This document shows positions 1-12,454 of a DNA stretch of 64,000 nt, piece by piece. The stretch spans positions 1 through 64,000 of the forward strand of contig ML769533.1 of the NCBI GenBank assembly GCA_009733575.1, given 5' to 3'. This DNA comes from Gymnopus androsaceus JB14 (taxonomy: Eukaryota; Basidiomycota; Agaricomycetes; Agaricales; Omphalotaceae). Within the stretch, counting starts at the first letter, position 1; every line of letters starts with the position of its first letter. A program made the position numbers and the translations under genes. A model generated the notes under the pieces. The model was not told the origin of the DNA, made no database searches, and saw nothing but the letters and a program-made list of their open reading frames with translations.

Positions 1-2851
1 ATATTTCACTTTATGTATCTCTTCTATTAGGCTGGATATTCCTCATGTAGCACTACAATACTAACAAATCTTATTAAGATTGGCTCATCGACTGTGGGAA
101 CTTTTCTCGTTGTCAATAATGTTGATAACTAGCTCACGATCTGTTCATTAATATTCAAAAATTTTTAGTGCACCATGATCCTGTAGGCTATAGCTCTCAT
201 ATAAGCTATTCAGAGTGCCCAATACTTTTTTTTTTTTTTCCCATGAGCATGTATAGTACAGAGTAATTCTACCACCAAAGACTTCCGGCCACGGTGGACC
301 TAGGGTTGCTGTAGTTGGAATGGGCGTTGCAAGACTTATGATATTTGAAGTCCTTGAACGTGTAGGGAAGTTGGGTTCCTTCCTTCATGGTCACCCACGA
401 AATTCCTCGCAATCTGGGTCGACATCGCCAGCCTCATTTCAGTCGCACTATCACCTTATGCTTAACCTCCGTCTGCTTCACAACGTTCAACGACGCGGAG
501 CAGTTACAAGCAACTGAGCTGCCATCAATGGTCCCCTGTTGCATCAGCACCTGCTCCTAGATAGCACTTACGAGTCTTAACTTTGATTCCAATTGTGTTG
601 GTACTGCAGAAAAAACGACCTGAATTTCGGTCATTTTATAGTACGTAGCTGACTGCAGCGAGTCAACGGGTTGCGGGTTTACTTGGACACCCAAAGTAGT
701 TATACTATATAAAGGTGTAATCTCTTAACGATAAGCTATTTCTAAAGTGTGTCAGACCAATACAGCGAGTAGCAGTTTGGCTCAAAATTGGGTCAAATAA
801 CTGAATGCACAAGGGTATAGCAGAGCTATACGGACTGCCAAGTCAAAATGAAATATGGGAGTATTTTCCTAGTACCTAAACGTGTATTTCACTCTGCCAA
901 CAATAGTCAGAGGGTGCACTTGGCTCGGAGATATGAGCTGTTTACTGTAGACCTGATTTGACAGGGATTGTGATTGAATTGCTCATAGCGGAGCCAAATG
1001 GCCATCCGCTGTAAAACCGAAGAGTAGAAGTTCTTTCTATACATCTAAGGTATATTTCACTCCGCCAGAGTTGCCATAATAGGCCATAATATATACTTTC
1101 TATTTCATTATAGCGTTCAACCGTAAAACAGAGCTAGATTGGGTAGTTGCAACACCGATTGCTATGCGGAACTGGAATGGAGCCATCCGCTGTAAAACGA
1201 AAGAGTAAATATTTTTCGCAGACACCTAAGGTATATTTTGCTCAGCCAAAGTTAACCATATTGTTTAATTTCTACGCTGCTGTGACCAGCGAGCGTAAAA
1301 CATAGCTATATTCGGTAGTTTTAACCTTGATTGCTATGCGGAGCAAGCATGGGGCTATCTGCTGGCTGGTGAAGGACACAGAAATGTTTATCTAGGTCAT
1401 CTTGAAGGTCTCCGTTTCTTGTTTGGGCATTAGCAACAATATAGGGAGTTCCGGGGGTATGTAGATGGTCATAGCTGGAAATTAGTAGTGGCTGGCAAGC
1501 GTAGCTGGCAGCATGGCACCTACCGGTCCGAACCTTTATATATCGGGTACCGTCAGAACCGGATGGTCAAGGGGAACATGTTTTGCATACAGACCTAAAG
1601 GTAAGTCCTTCAGGATGGAACACGAGAGATGCGAAGATCTTGTTACACCTAAAAAAAAACAGTTCATTTGCGTTGGCGCCCAAGCGGCTAATCCGGGCCG
1701 TCCGGGCCGAAGTCTGACCATCCGCTATATCCGCTGAGGCATGGGAACAAGATGGCCTTCTCACTTTAGGGCGTTCCCCGATCGCAATGGGTCAAACGAA
1801 AGCCGTTTAGCAGTACATATAGTATTAATTATACTATATGACATTATTACAGTAGGAGCGGATCGCAAGGGCAGTAGTGGATGCGTACGTCAACGTTTAG
1901 ATTATATAGTAATCCTGTCGTCTTGAGACGCAACGCAGTCGCTTCCAATGAACTGTAAACCAAAAATCGATTAATGCTTGCTGAAATATTGTTTACTTCA
2001 AAAGTACGCACCTCATATTCCCTTCCGAAAGCAACCTTAAACGGCAGTCGACATATTTCCGTGAGCTTATCGCCGACCATTGTTTGGTGCAAGACGATGA
2101 ATGGCTTCAAGAAGCTATTTATTAGAACGGTCCTGCCTTCATGCTTGAGCGGAATTTGGAGGATGCGGAAATGATGGTTTGGAACGGAAGATTGATAGTA
2201 TGGGACACGAATACAGGGAAAGCAAAGAACAACAACGCAAACCTGCGAAAAGTCTTCAGTAATCATAAAAAAGATAGGGGCAGGGAGGACTCACGGGGCA
2301 CTTCGTGAATCTGAGCAAAGATTGGCATCTTTCGGCCAACCCAATTTCACTTCTTTGACCTCAGCTAGCGATGATGGTCGCTGTCGGCGAGCCTGGAGCT
2401 CATAAAACAAGCTCCTTCCGGACCGTCAAGACGAAAGAAAAGTAGCCGAGAGGCCCATAGCCCTCGATGTGTGGCATTTCGTTGCAGGCTGGGAGGCTGG
2501 TTTGACAGGTACACTGCAATTTCTGGAGAAGATGCGATTTGTTATATCTGAGGCTAGGAAGGGCTTCAAAATTTGATAAAAGGACGAGAGCCTGGGCTCA
2601 TTTTGACAAGAATGGCAGACTGAGAGAGACGTCGCCCTGGACGTTGAAGTTCAAGTCATAGGCGCGATCACAAGTCATCACCGCGTCTCGTTATTTAAAT
2701 TTTCCCACTGTTATTCACCTTATTGCGATGGAGGCTTTCTCAATCAACTCATTGACACACTCGCCAGACTCACGTACATTTGTGTACTCTGCCGGTCAAG
2801 TGAAGACGTACAAACAATGATCTGGATAGTAACGCCCTAATGATATGATAG
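1..2851. other. Non-coding stretch with tandem repeats
   Basis: No reading frame here has splice structure or family resemblance that I can support. The short open frames (longest 139 codons, minus strand, 1847-2266) show no recognisable domain. A T-rich run lies near 228-239. The segment from about 870 to 1380 holds a diverged tandem repeat, listed separately. The rest appears to be intergenic sequence downstream of the GMC oxidoreductase gene, which ends at 2852. Confidence 0.6.
870..1380. repeat. Diverged tandem repeat, period about 180 bp, about three units
   Basis: The phrase catccgctgtaaaac followed by gaagagta or gaaagagta occurs near 1002 and again near 1183. In each case about 35 bases later comes the phrase ctaaggtatatttc/ttgctc-gcca. 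A third weaker copy of that second phrase (cctaaacgtgtatttcactctgcca) lies near 873. The phrase attgctatgcgga also recurs near 1158 and 1330. The offset is about 180 bp each time. No coding potential is seen inside the units. Confidence 0.65.
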
Positions 2852-5254
2852 CTATAACCAAGCGGACTTTATAAGAGCTGCTCCTCGCTCAGCGAAAACA
2901 TACACCGGGACTTGAGTATGTCCACTCGTGACAAAAGGCTTTACTCTCCTATCAGTAGATGGATCAAAATATGTATCCAATAGACTCACGAAGACAGAAG
3001 CATCCACCACTCTAAGCCCCTCTATTCCTTTTACTCTTAAATCTGGATCAACGACCCCGTAATTCGCTTCCTTGGCACTCATTCCTACAGTGCCCACGGG
3101 ATGTGCACTGGTAGATGTGGAATTTTTTATATAGTCATCCAATACATTGCTCTCAGTTGAAGCAGTAATATTTTCGAAATTCCCGAATTGAGAAAAGATG
3201 TATCCATCCCATGATGGTGCCGAAAGGAACTGGAACACGCTTTGCAAGGCTTGACGCATGGCGGCGATGTCGAAGGGTGAAGTAAAATAGCCGGGATTAA
3301 TGAGAGGAGGAGCAAATGGATCGCTGCTGTTGATGGTGACGGAACCACCTGAAGAAGTAAATGAGTTAGCAGAAAAACTGGGGGGCTAAGAACTTACGAG
3401 AAGCAGGACTAACAATCACAGTGAACATTGTTAAATAAAACCCGGTGGGCGGAGGAGACAAGAAAAAGCCGTTCTAAAGCACAAGCTTAAATAATGACTC
3501 TAGATAGAATTCGCATCACTCACTCCCGGGTACATTTCAATATGCGGAGAATTGAGCCCTGACGAAGGATCGCCAAACTGTTCCGTCAAACTCTCATTCA
3601 CCCTCAAAAAAGCGACCTGATTTGCAAAGGTGTCCACTAATGGCCCCATCCCCGTCTTGTTAAACTCCGCGTAGACTCTATTCGAGACAGTGGTATTGCG
3701 ATTAATGTTATCGTATGTTTTCGTGGAGTCGACAAGGAAGGTGTTCGCGATTAGCGGCTGATCAGTAAAATTAAGTCCAACACTAGGAAGATTGACTAGT
3801 GGGGGTATTCCGAGCTGGGCGAGGGTGGTGGAATTCCCGATCCCAGAGTTGAGAAGGATTTGTGGAGAGCCGATGGTTCCAGCAGATAAAATGATCTCTT
3901 TCGACGCGTTAACATGGAAAAGGGGACCTAAAACTTATTTAGTTATTCATTTTTTCTCCTGTGAATAATACATACCCTTAAGATCTTGAGCAAATTCGAC
4001 GGCACGGAAGGCATATCCAGATGAGGAGCTATTTGACGTGCTTGCAAGGATTCGAGAAACACGTGCGTTGAGGAGAAATGTCCAGCCCTTTTCTTGCAAT
4101 ATATTTAGGTGCGAGATATGATGTTGCAGAGCTACTTCGACGGCCGTGGGTGGTTATAGTTGTTTGAAACCAGCCTTTGAATAGGTAAGCAAAAGTGAGT
4201 ACCCGTTATCGTTGGCATAGGAGCGCTCTACACTCACCGAACCCTGACGGTGTACCCGAATTCACATCTTCGTTGTACTCGAAGATTCCGCCGAGCTCTT
4301 GTGCAGCTTCCAACGCCAAAGAGTCTATGCTTTGGGAAAACCCGGGAAGACTGACATCGTTGATTCCAGTGAAACTGTGTACTGAGGGGTTAAATTGGCC
4401 GGTGGTATTGTGTCCGTCCGCAGGAGGTACCCATTTCTCGTTCTACGGAGCCTCGCAGATGAAGAAAAGAGAGGCAGTTTACAAATTCTGATACGTACCA
4501 GAGCAAGATACGGCTGTATATTCTCCCACGACCATCCATCGTCCCCAGTCACCACCGCAAATCGATCCCAGTCATCTGCAGATCCACGAGTGTAAGCCAT
4601 TCCGTCTGGAAGAACGCATTAGGAATAGTTCAACAGGAAGAACATTGGTTTATTTATAATTACGACGGCGATCACTTGGGAACAATACTTAGTGTACTTA
4701 CTGACAGAGCTTGTTCCGCCAAGAATAAAACCTCTTGGGAATCCAGTGGAGCGGTCGTTCAGCCCGCTCTGCGCTGTGGTGGAATAGTTCCAGTCAAATT
4801 GGGGCTTAAACCTGGTACAGAAGTAGGGTACGTCGATTTCGAAAGCGTTGATGTTTCTGGAGGAATGAAATGCGTGGTACGAATGAATGGCTTTGTAGTC
4901 AACTCAACAAGATAAAAACCGGGATCGCACGTCTCACCGCCGCATGAGACAGAAACTGCAAGACAGAGAGAGACTCACGTTCCACCAGCTTCAAGTACCA
5001 ACACAGAGAAAGTTGTGTTCTCTGTGAGCCTGTTTGCAAGAACATTTCCTGCGGTTCCTCCTGCAACAGAATCACGATTGTTCGTGAATACAGCATAGTA
5101 GACGCTAGCGAAACTCACCTCCTATCACAATAAAATCATAAGCAGTTGACGGAAGATCACTATAACTGTCGTATACAGCTGCTGAACTTGAGGAAAGAGT
5201 AGAGAGACACCAGAGAAACGAGAATACGTGGACAACACCAGATTTTAGCATCAT
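2852..5254 (-). CDS. GMC-family FAD oxidoreductase, aryl-alcohol-oxidase-like, secreted
   Basis: Predicted secreted flavoprotein oxidase of the glucose-methanol-choline family. Fungal members oxidise alcohols such as aryl alcohols and feed hydrogen peroxide to lignin-degrading peroxidases. The first ATG (5252-5254) opens a hydrophobic signal peptide of about 24 residues (LWCLSTLSSSSA). It is followed by YDFIVIGG, and after an intron by GTAGNVLANRL and VLVLEAGG, which is the N-terminal FAD-binding Rossmann segment. The last exon (2852-3259) has AHPVGTVGM and SGHTQVPVYVFAERGAAL, the two histidine-containing C-terminal blocks that supply the catalytic His pair. The coding region is split by at least six short introns. 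I see no frame break, though I did not join every exon. Substrate cannot be deduced; pyranose dehydrogenase-like or other GMC activities remain possible. Confidence 0.88.
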
Positions 5255-5730
5255 CTTCACCGCTGGGGGCCCAGTTGGAGATCCGTGTGATAGAATTTAT
5301 CCTGACTTGCCATTTGACACTGATGTGACCATTATTCAGCCAGAATTCAACCTTGGGAGATTATCCCAGGGGCTTTGAATTGATAAAGCCTGGTGACCGA
5401 GAAACGTTTAGCAATTTCTCCGTCCATGCTCATGAAACGCACCCTATTTATTTTTCAGAGCTGAACCCTCTTCACTAGTATATATTAAGTACGGAGCTAT
5501 ATTAGCCAAGGAGGTGGTACACTTTGTTGTTCTCTGACTCTGACTCTATTCAAGTTGGTAACTGACGCACAGGCAGCCCGGGGAGCCTCGGAATGACCCT
5601 GCCTGCAAAGTATTTATTACATTTACGATCGCATTTACAATGGATAATTCTAATGGGAAACGCACTTTCTGGGGTTTCTGAAGGGATTCTGCAAATTCAT
5701 TGATTAGAAACCACCGAAAGATAAGCGCAG
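5255..5730. other. Intergenic region between two minus-strand genes
   Basis: No coding frame is supported. The stretch should contain the promoter of the GMC oxidoreductase, since its ATG is at 5254 on the minus strand, and the 3' end of the next minus-strand gene. I do not see an unambiguous TATA element. Confidence 0.5.
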
Positions 5731-6544
5731 TCATCGTACACTATGCGAATCATACGGTGTCGGAGTTGGGGTGGCTCCGCCCAATTGTGATCTGGACCGG
5801 GAATCATAAGGCGTAGGCGTAGCTCCAGATCTCGAGTCATACGGTGTTAGTGTTGATGTCGCAGTACCATTGCGAGGATCATTATATGGCGTCGGAGTAG
5901 ACGAAGTCAGCGTACGCGTGCTTCCGCTGAATACGCCTCCGCCCATTTTATCGTTATCCTTCTTCTTATCCTTCTCCTTCAGACTAAGACTAACTGTGGA
6001 TACATTGACATTGGAGGAGTTGGCGAATAAGGAACCAATTCTGACGCGGTCTGAGGGTGAGGTGGCTGGAAAGAAGAAAAGTTGAAGTTGGCTGTATGTT
6101 AGAATGAGAGTAGAGCAGATACCAATCATCGCATTCACAGAAGGACTCAAAATCACCGATGGATGAATACCTAGGATCTGATGTGCGAGCTGGACACGAT
6201 ATTCGCGCGGGACGTATTCCTCAAAGAGGAGGAGGGAGGAGGATGTGCGTGGGTCAGAGCTAGTGGAAGCGTTTCCTGTTAGCGTTGAGAGGTGCCCAAT
6301 AGCGTTCACATTTGGATTGGCGCATGTTGGGTGTCGTAGAGGTTGGTAATTGTATGAAAGAAGGAAAAAAAGCATCGGCGTTCAGCGTCGAGCGAACAGA
6401 TGATAGATATAGATCAAACATACCTGAGGAGCTACCGTCAATGTTCGTATTAATCCTAAGCGAAGACGAGTTTGTGTTTAAGTTGGCGTTTGGACTAGTA
6501 GAGTTGGAGCTTGGAAGGGCTTTGAATTCGACCTGTGAAGACAT
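5731..6544 (-). CDS. Hypothetical protein, Ser/Thr-rich with TPYD repeats
   Basis: Three exons join in phase (6424-6544, 6123-6275, 5731-6065) to give 202 residues. Intron 1 begins gtatgt and ends acag. Intron 2 is 57 nt with a ctaac branch-point-like sequence; because 57 is a multiple of three it could also be retained. The N-terminus is Ser/Asn-rich. A middle segment around FEEYVPREYRVQLAHQ looks folded. The C-terminus repeats TPYD/TPTPYD units (at least four copies) after a short Lys/Asp-rich run. I do not recognise the family. There is no signal peptide and, if intron 2 is removed, no membrane segment. An upstream exon cannot be excluded. Confidence 0.55.
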
Positions 6545-7280
6545 ACATATATTGGGATGGAGGAGAGTGAGGAGGGGGAGAATGATGGGGAGAAAGATGG
6601 GAGATGGAAGATGTTAGGAGGAGGAAGGTGTATGGAGCAATGAGATACGAGATATGAGATCAGTATCACAGATTGCATATCAGCGAAATAAATCCATCTA
6701 TTCGTGTTCATCAGCATGGCTCTAAGAAGTTAAATGAGCGAGAAAGGTACCAGCAAGATGCCAATCCAGCCCTGCAAGCGAGAATCACACCAAAAAACCC
6801 AAAACTCAGTCAACCTCTCGGAAAAATTCTCGATGAACATCATAGAAGCTCGAGAACATCCTTTGCTGGGCAGCAGAGTATTGGGTAGTAAACGACAGAT
6901 TTGGATACAGGAGGTTTTCTCGGAGTTGGTTGAATGTCCGAGAAATACTAGGAAGATGAAAGAACAAGAGATTAGCGGCTAACCTGGAAACAATCTACCC
7001 ACACGCGCGATTCTTCTAGTGTTCAGAAGTAAACGGACTTGAAAGTTGACGATGTCGAGCACAGGCGTGGGAGGCTTAAATGACGAGTGTTCTGAAGCCT
7101 GGATTCAGCCGTTGGGATGGATCACGTCCAACGCGACACCTGGACGGAGTTGGAGGAGTTGAGTTCTGGAGGAAAATAATCCTCGGTGGCCGAGAGTCTG
7201 ATGCTGGAACAAGCCGTCATCCGATGGGCGTCTATCATTCCCCGCGTTTTCTTCCGACTCCTACTTCTCTGAGCCTCTCT
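6545..7280. other. Intergenic, mixed-frame short ORFs only
   Basis: This holds several overlapping short frames on both strands without family resemblance. It lies between the divergent 5' ends of the minus-strand hypothetical gene (ATG at 6544) and a short plus-strand ORF, so it probably carries the promoters for both. Confidence 0.4.
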
Positions 7281-7487
7281 ATGTCAACAACACCCACGAA
7301 AACCGCTCATGATAAAGTCGGTGATACGTCTATTCATGCTCGTATGAGCTCCATTCACTCATCCACGTCAACTGCCGAAGAATACGACCCAGTCTTTGTT
7401 GTCGCTGCCAATGAAATAGCAGGCAAATATCTCGGCCCTATTTCGACTGAAACATTTCTCAACTACTACCTCCCAGAGAGCAAATAA
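7281..7487 (+). CDS. Short unknown ORF, possible first exon or truncated gene
   Basis: The ATG at 7281 opens a 68-residue frame ending at TAA 7485-7487. The sequence is Ser/Thr-rich at first, then reads VVAANEIAGKYLGPI and ends FLNYYLPESK. A Gly-Pro segment followed by a hydrophobic FLxxYLP block is reminiscent of the N-terminal lead-in of fungal FunK1-type kinase-like proteins, but this is a weak resemblance. No kinase domain follows on the plus strand, so this is either an unrelated small gene or the stump of a truncated one. The frame stays open upstream to 7080, which could give a longer N-terminus. Confidence 0.3.
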   Translation: MSTTPTKTAHDKVGDTSIHARMSSIHSSTSTAEEYDPVFVVAANEIAGKYLGPISTETFLNYYLPESK

Positions 7488-7944
7488 ATGCCTGAAATGC
7501 CTGAATCTCAACCGTTGTTGCTGCTCCTCTCCTGCTCCCATTGACTAGCCCGAATTCAGGCCGGATTTCCAGGAGTCATCCTTCCCTCCATTTGACCGGC
7601 TTCAGTGTAACGCCTAAGAGTGAGCGCTGCTGCTACTCCTCCTCCTCCGCTACTGCCGCCCTGCCTTCCAATTGCGGCACCTGTTTCCCTTCGTATTTTC
7701 TGGCCCAGATTCAGGCCATTATTCCAACGCTCCTCCTCCCCTCCGTCCCGTCTCTTCCACTGGTCTTTACCGCTTGTTTCCAGCCCCCTTCACAGTCTTC
7801 TGCACTCGTTCCACCCTCAAAGCCTTCAATGTCCAAGCAACCCGTGTAATTGCCAGCCTGAGTATCCCAAGCTATGTCCGAGGATGTTCCTGCACAGTAT
7901 AGATAGGAATCGTCGAACGACGAACTGCTGGCCGATGGCACCTA

Positions 7945-8986
7945 TCACATATCGATATTAAGGCAGGTCCGAGTGATTTCCACCAGCTCACCTTTCGAGT
8001 GGGATCCAACAGCTCCAAGCACTGCAGCGCCCGCTAACACGCATACCGCCATGAGCCCTAATAGAGGCCATCGAACTTTTTTGGAATTGTGGTATAAAGC
8101 GCAAACACAGAGCCAGACGATTCCGTCGGTTATGACCAGCTGAAGGATGCCTTGATGATAGATTGTTGAGGTCAAACCGATAGGCTGCCATTAGTTGACG
8201 TACTTGTTCCAATCAGCCAATACGCGATAGCAAATTTACCTGTTTTCAGAGGGAAAGTTATGATGGGGGAACGGAGACCAAATGCCAAACTTACAGCTGC
8301 CAATGGGTTAACGATAACGTCCAAGCATGAGCGTCCGATGTGGCGATTGACTGAACTTTGTCTCAAGACAAGGCACTCATAACTATTTTCAAGACATATA
8401 TATATATAAGGGATTCGTCAGTCCAGTCCGTCGCTTCGGGATGCATCGGCTTATTTTGTAAGTAACATTCGAGCTCACATGGGCTAGGATAAGCCGAATA
8501 TTGTTGAGAAGAAATTCCGAACCAAATCCATTGGATATTAACTAACCATATGTTGTGACGAGCTGGGCTATCATAGCGAGGTAGCGGTTCTATGGGAGAC
8601 GTATAAGCGTTAGATCATGAGGAAGGAGTTTGAAATTACCACAAGAAACAAAACAGTTACTCCATTTTTTGGTCGTCTCTGTATATCGATTCGTAAGAAA
8701 GATGCCTCGATAATCGAATGGAGACATGTTAGTTACCCATATGAGCTCGAGCTAGACCGTACACCTGAGTAAGCTATAAGCTGAACGATGAAACAAAGGC
8801 CAACCTCGTCCTCAAACGTGAGGAAATAGTTCCAGAATACCAAAGTACTGGCGGCGACTGTTGGAGAGTAAGTTGCATAGAACAAAGGTGGCCGGAAGGT
8901 CGCTTAACTTCAATATACCCGTGCCACTGCGTATGGAGGAGTGTTTTCTCGATACCAACGAAGGGGATGGTCGACGATGAAGACAT
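7945..8986 (-). CDS. DUF6533-like multi-span membrane protein
   Basis: Agaricomycete membrane protein of unknown function related to the DUF6533 family, whose members resemble seven-helix receptors. The diagnostic N-terminal block is readable across introns: VAASTLVFWNYFLTFEDEV (8810-8868), then, after two further splices, the RPKNGVTVLFLVNRY block (about 8580-8680). A later exon (7945-8175) encodes hydrophobic helices (WLCVCALYH, LLGLMAVCVLAGAAVLGAV). The 5' end is uncertain. The frame that joins best to VAAST has no ATG before an in-frame TGA-TAG pair near 9010, while the ATG at 8986 is in a different phase. The gene may therefore have an unseen first exon or a broken start. The 3' end is also a guess. 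Confidence 0.55.
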
Positions 8987-9549
8987 AATTCAATGTGCAC
9001 GAGAGAAACGACTGTCTATCAGGTCAACATGGTGGCAAGCTTTATAAAAATGTTGCAGATATATTATCGATCCATTGGCTATGCATAGTTAAAGGCAGCA
9101 AGGCAGTGATCCATGATCCTGGGCTTCGGCATGGGTCAAGAGATCACGAAGAGATGAGAGAGGTAATCTTTTAGGAGCTTGCCAAAGCTTGCCAAGGGCT
9201 CGAAGCGCTGGATCTGCCGTTTGACGAATGCTTTGGTCCGATAAAAGTCAGCAGTTGAACAATCCATCACGCTGTTCCTGATAGATGGAGTGATCAGTAA
9301 GGATGAAAATTTTGACCTCGCTCCAAGACATCTAGGAAGACCTCAAGTCAGCAGAGCTGAGGAATGATGATTGGAGGAGACTTGGAAGCATTTTAGAGCT
9401 GGAGTGCATACAGAGATGATAGATTGAGACGAAGGAGTGGTTGTGGAAGAATCTCGCTTTGACATTTCCTTCTAAGGCACGGAGATAATCCGGCCGAATT
9501 TATTGTTTCTAGACCGCCATCACCGTTTTGCTTTTTAAACTTTCCCAAC
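8987..9549. other. Intergenic region
   Basis: No supported coding frame. It separates the minus-strand DUF6533-like gene from the plus-strand MpaB-type gene, so the two genes diverge from here and it should hold both promoters. Confidence 0.45.
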
Positions 9550-9566
9550 ATGAAGCGCCCTTCAGA

Positions 9567-11356
9567 ATGCTTGCACTCATCCTCTGCGTTGCGAGTTCTT
9601 ATGCTCCTATCGTCCGAATCCTTCGCTTACCGACGTGTCAATGGGATAACATCCAAATTTTCCAAGGATGAACTGGCAAAAATGACACCATGGACGGCGC
9701 AGCAAGTCGTTTTCGAATCCTTTTTCTACGATACGCCTATGATGATGCTGCTGGGAACTCAAGTGGCTTTATTCAAGGTTTATGGGATAGTGCGTATCTT
9801 TGTTTCTATTGCTGTAGACTTGGAACTTATATTTATTCTGGTCTTCAGTCGCTTCTCTTCTGCTTCAAACTGGCGAGCTCAAGTCGCCAGATACAATTAA
9901 TAAGCGCCTCGCAGATGTGTGTAAACTTTCGCAAAGTTGAACTCAATATTGAATGCTCGCAGGCAGACCAGTATTTTAATCGCCACATTTCTCTCGAATC
10001 CGTTAGTCGGAGCTGGATACGAAACAGGCTCAGATGATCCTCGAGCAGCTATAGCCATTGCTCGTATCAATTACCTGCATCGAAAGTATCCCATTGTTCG
10101 TTCTCAATCCCTTTACAACGTTGGCTTGCCCTGATATCTGTACAGAGCAACGATGACTTTTTATACAATCTGGCGTTATTCATGCTCGAACCAATAGTGA
10201 GTAATATTCGTTCACTTTCTTTCATTGTGTTTCAATCCTTTCTTCAGAGATGGACAGCACGCTTTGATTGGCGGCCTCATTCGCCTATCGAACTTGTCCA
10301 GGTATATTTTATTTTGATGTCTTTCTTATACTCTGTTAATTAATATCATCTTCATAGGCCATATTTGTCCTCTGGACCGAAGCAGGTCGTAGAATGGGTA
10401 TAAAAGATATCTGGTCGTCATACGAAGAGATGGAAGAGTGGGTCGAGGTTACGCGTGCTACAGTTTCGTTTTAATGCTTCGCTAATATCTCCGTAGAATT
10501 ATGAAGAAGTAAATATGGTTCCGTCAGCAGCCTCAGCGGAACTTGCTCATACAGCAATTAATCATATTCTGGCGCGCATCCGTATACGCTCCCTACGACC
10601 GCTATTCTTCCAGCTCATGCTGACCGTCCTCGACGCTCGTACGCGTACCGCCATGCAGTGAATATTTTGCACCTGAGGAAAACACGATGCACTTACAAAC
10701 TTGTGATGTTCTAGGCTACCCAACCTTGATTCACACCCTTTTCAAAACGCGTGCATTCGTTGTACGGCACCTCCGTCTTCCTCGCCGGAAGCCAGCAATT
10801 CGGGTTCAGTTGGATAACCAGTATCGGTTGGATGAGAACGGGATTCCTAGGATGAGCGCCGTCTAGTGAGTTTCTGACCTCTGCGTGACCGTTCTAGTTA
10901 AACTCGCAACAGCCAAAGACGATCCGGACCCTACTACTTCCCTGAAAAGACTGGGTTTGCGCTAAAAGTACAAGATTTCCTCGTTCGGATAGGGTGGAAG
11001 AACGCGGAGAAGCTGCCCGGAAAAAAGTGGTCTAGTGAAGGCTATCGGTTGGAGGAGCTGGTGCGTACCTTTGTCAAGTGTCCCGCATAATAACTTCTGC
11101 TCATTGGTCTCTTTTTGTTCAGGGTCCAGTGCGATTCAAGAAAGGTCGGTTCGGCAGTTTGGCCTGAGAAAGCCCACCAATCATTTTCCGAAATCCAGAG
11201 GGACATGAACAAGTCATGCAGGAAGCTGCTCTCTTACAGGTTTTTCTTGTTCCTTCCTTTCGCTAAAGTGCAAGACTGATTTGATACGTTTAGGGCTGCC
11301 CTGTTACGGGACCTTGGGCTAGCGTCAGAGAGCCGGGGGATATGAAGGGTAGATGA
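9567..11356 (+). CDS. ER-bound oxygenase, MpaB / latex-clearing-protein family (DUF2236)
   Basis: Predicted membrane-anchored haem-type oxygenase of the MpaB family. Fungal MpaB cleaves a farnesyl side chain in mycophenolic acid synthesis, but basidiomycete members have unknown substrates. Exons join in phase through GTQVALFKVYGI, GELKSPDTINKRLAD, LSNPLVGAGYETGSDDPRAA, YLHRKYPI, RWTARFDWRPHSPIE, WTEAGRRMGIKDIWSSYEEM and a final exon with GPVRFKKEGHEQVM and GCPVTGPW, ending TGA 11354-11356. The conserved core (YxxDPxxRA/LxxR-like segments and the WxxxGRxMxI block) is complete. The start is a problem. The ATG at 9567 gives a good signal anchor (MLALILCVASSYAPIVRIL), but joining it to YRRVNGI needs one base to be skipped near 9627. 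The open-frame ATG at 9550 gives a non-hydrophobic start. Confidence 0.72.
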
Positions 11357-12177
11357 CTGGCAGTACATACGCGTCGTGTTCGAGGAATCCATATTGCTTT
11401 CGCTGCCCACATCATTGACTTTTTTTCATTCTCGCAGTTTGAGATCGTTTACTATGAAAGAATGTCCGAGTGTACGTATGATATCCACTACTTCCCAGTT
11501 CCTATTCAATCGAACACCTATCATCATTGTTACGCGAATTCGATAACCACGACCGAGATCCAGTCTCGAGCTTTGGGAAACACCGGTGGAAATATCGCAA
11601 CCCAAGCCTGAGAAGTCAACGCAGACGCCGCATGCTGGCCCCGAAACGGCGCACAGTCAACCACAAGGCCCCAAGATGATACTTTTGTGTTCGAACTGCA
11701 CATGCGATTCCGTCGAAGGGGAAGTGTATGAAACTTCCGGTAGTCCCTATCCATCTCTATCTAGATCCTGCGATCGATTTCTGGGATGGTGGGGCCGATG
11801 TATGAAAGCAGCTTGTTCTTGTTTTCGTTTTGACTCGCTGACGCTCTTATTGCTTTTCGTTGAAAATCCCTGTTACAAATGATCCTCCTTGTGGGTATTT
11901 GGCTGGACTTGGGTTAGTGTCTCCGAGGATACGGGTGTATATTGACGATGATTCTTACCGTTTTGATTTTGGTCTGGTGCTGTACAGAGATCAGATGTAG
12001 GTTTCTACTTTTCATGTACTGTCGAGTGTCCAGTTCTGCGGTGTACACCCGGGGGGGATGAGGATGCGACCGTTTTGGATTGAACATTCATAGCACATGT
12101 AAAGCCCCTTCCATCAGAATCACACCCTATGCGCACAGTATCACTGCTTCGTTTTGAACAATGCTCACCAGAAGGGT

Positions 12178-12310
12178 GAATATACACGGAGATTGCCTGC
12201 AATTTCAAAGCCTCATTGTGGTGATCATTCCCCTGTGCCAGTATAGAAGAGACTAGCGCTCCATTGCCACCACAGAAAACGGCGATTCCGCGCGTTCTAC
12301 AGCTTGTCTA
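12178..12310. repeat. Direct repeat copy 1
   Basis: It contains tacacggagattgcctg followed by caatttcaaagcctcattgtggtgatcatt and then agaagagactagcgctcc. A second copy with the same order of blocks lies at 12455-12575, about 277 bp downstream. The first 50 bases are nearly identical between copies and the rest is more diverged. Confidence 0.75.
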
Positions 12311-12454
12311 CAACAATTCAGACGCTATGCGTGTGAGTGCAAATCGATTCGTCAGTGTCATTGACACCGAGCATACCTCTAAGAAAACCCTATCTGTCCG
12401 AAGGCTGTAAACCCGTTCTGCAACCCGCGTCCACGCTCATCAGAATGGAATAAC

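Noticed and set aside
1847..2266. 139-codon minus-strand ORF
   Set aside because: No recognisable motif and no nearby exon in phase; treated as a chance frame.
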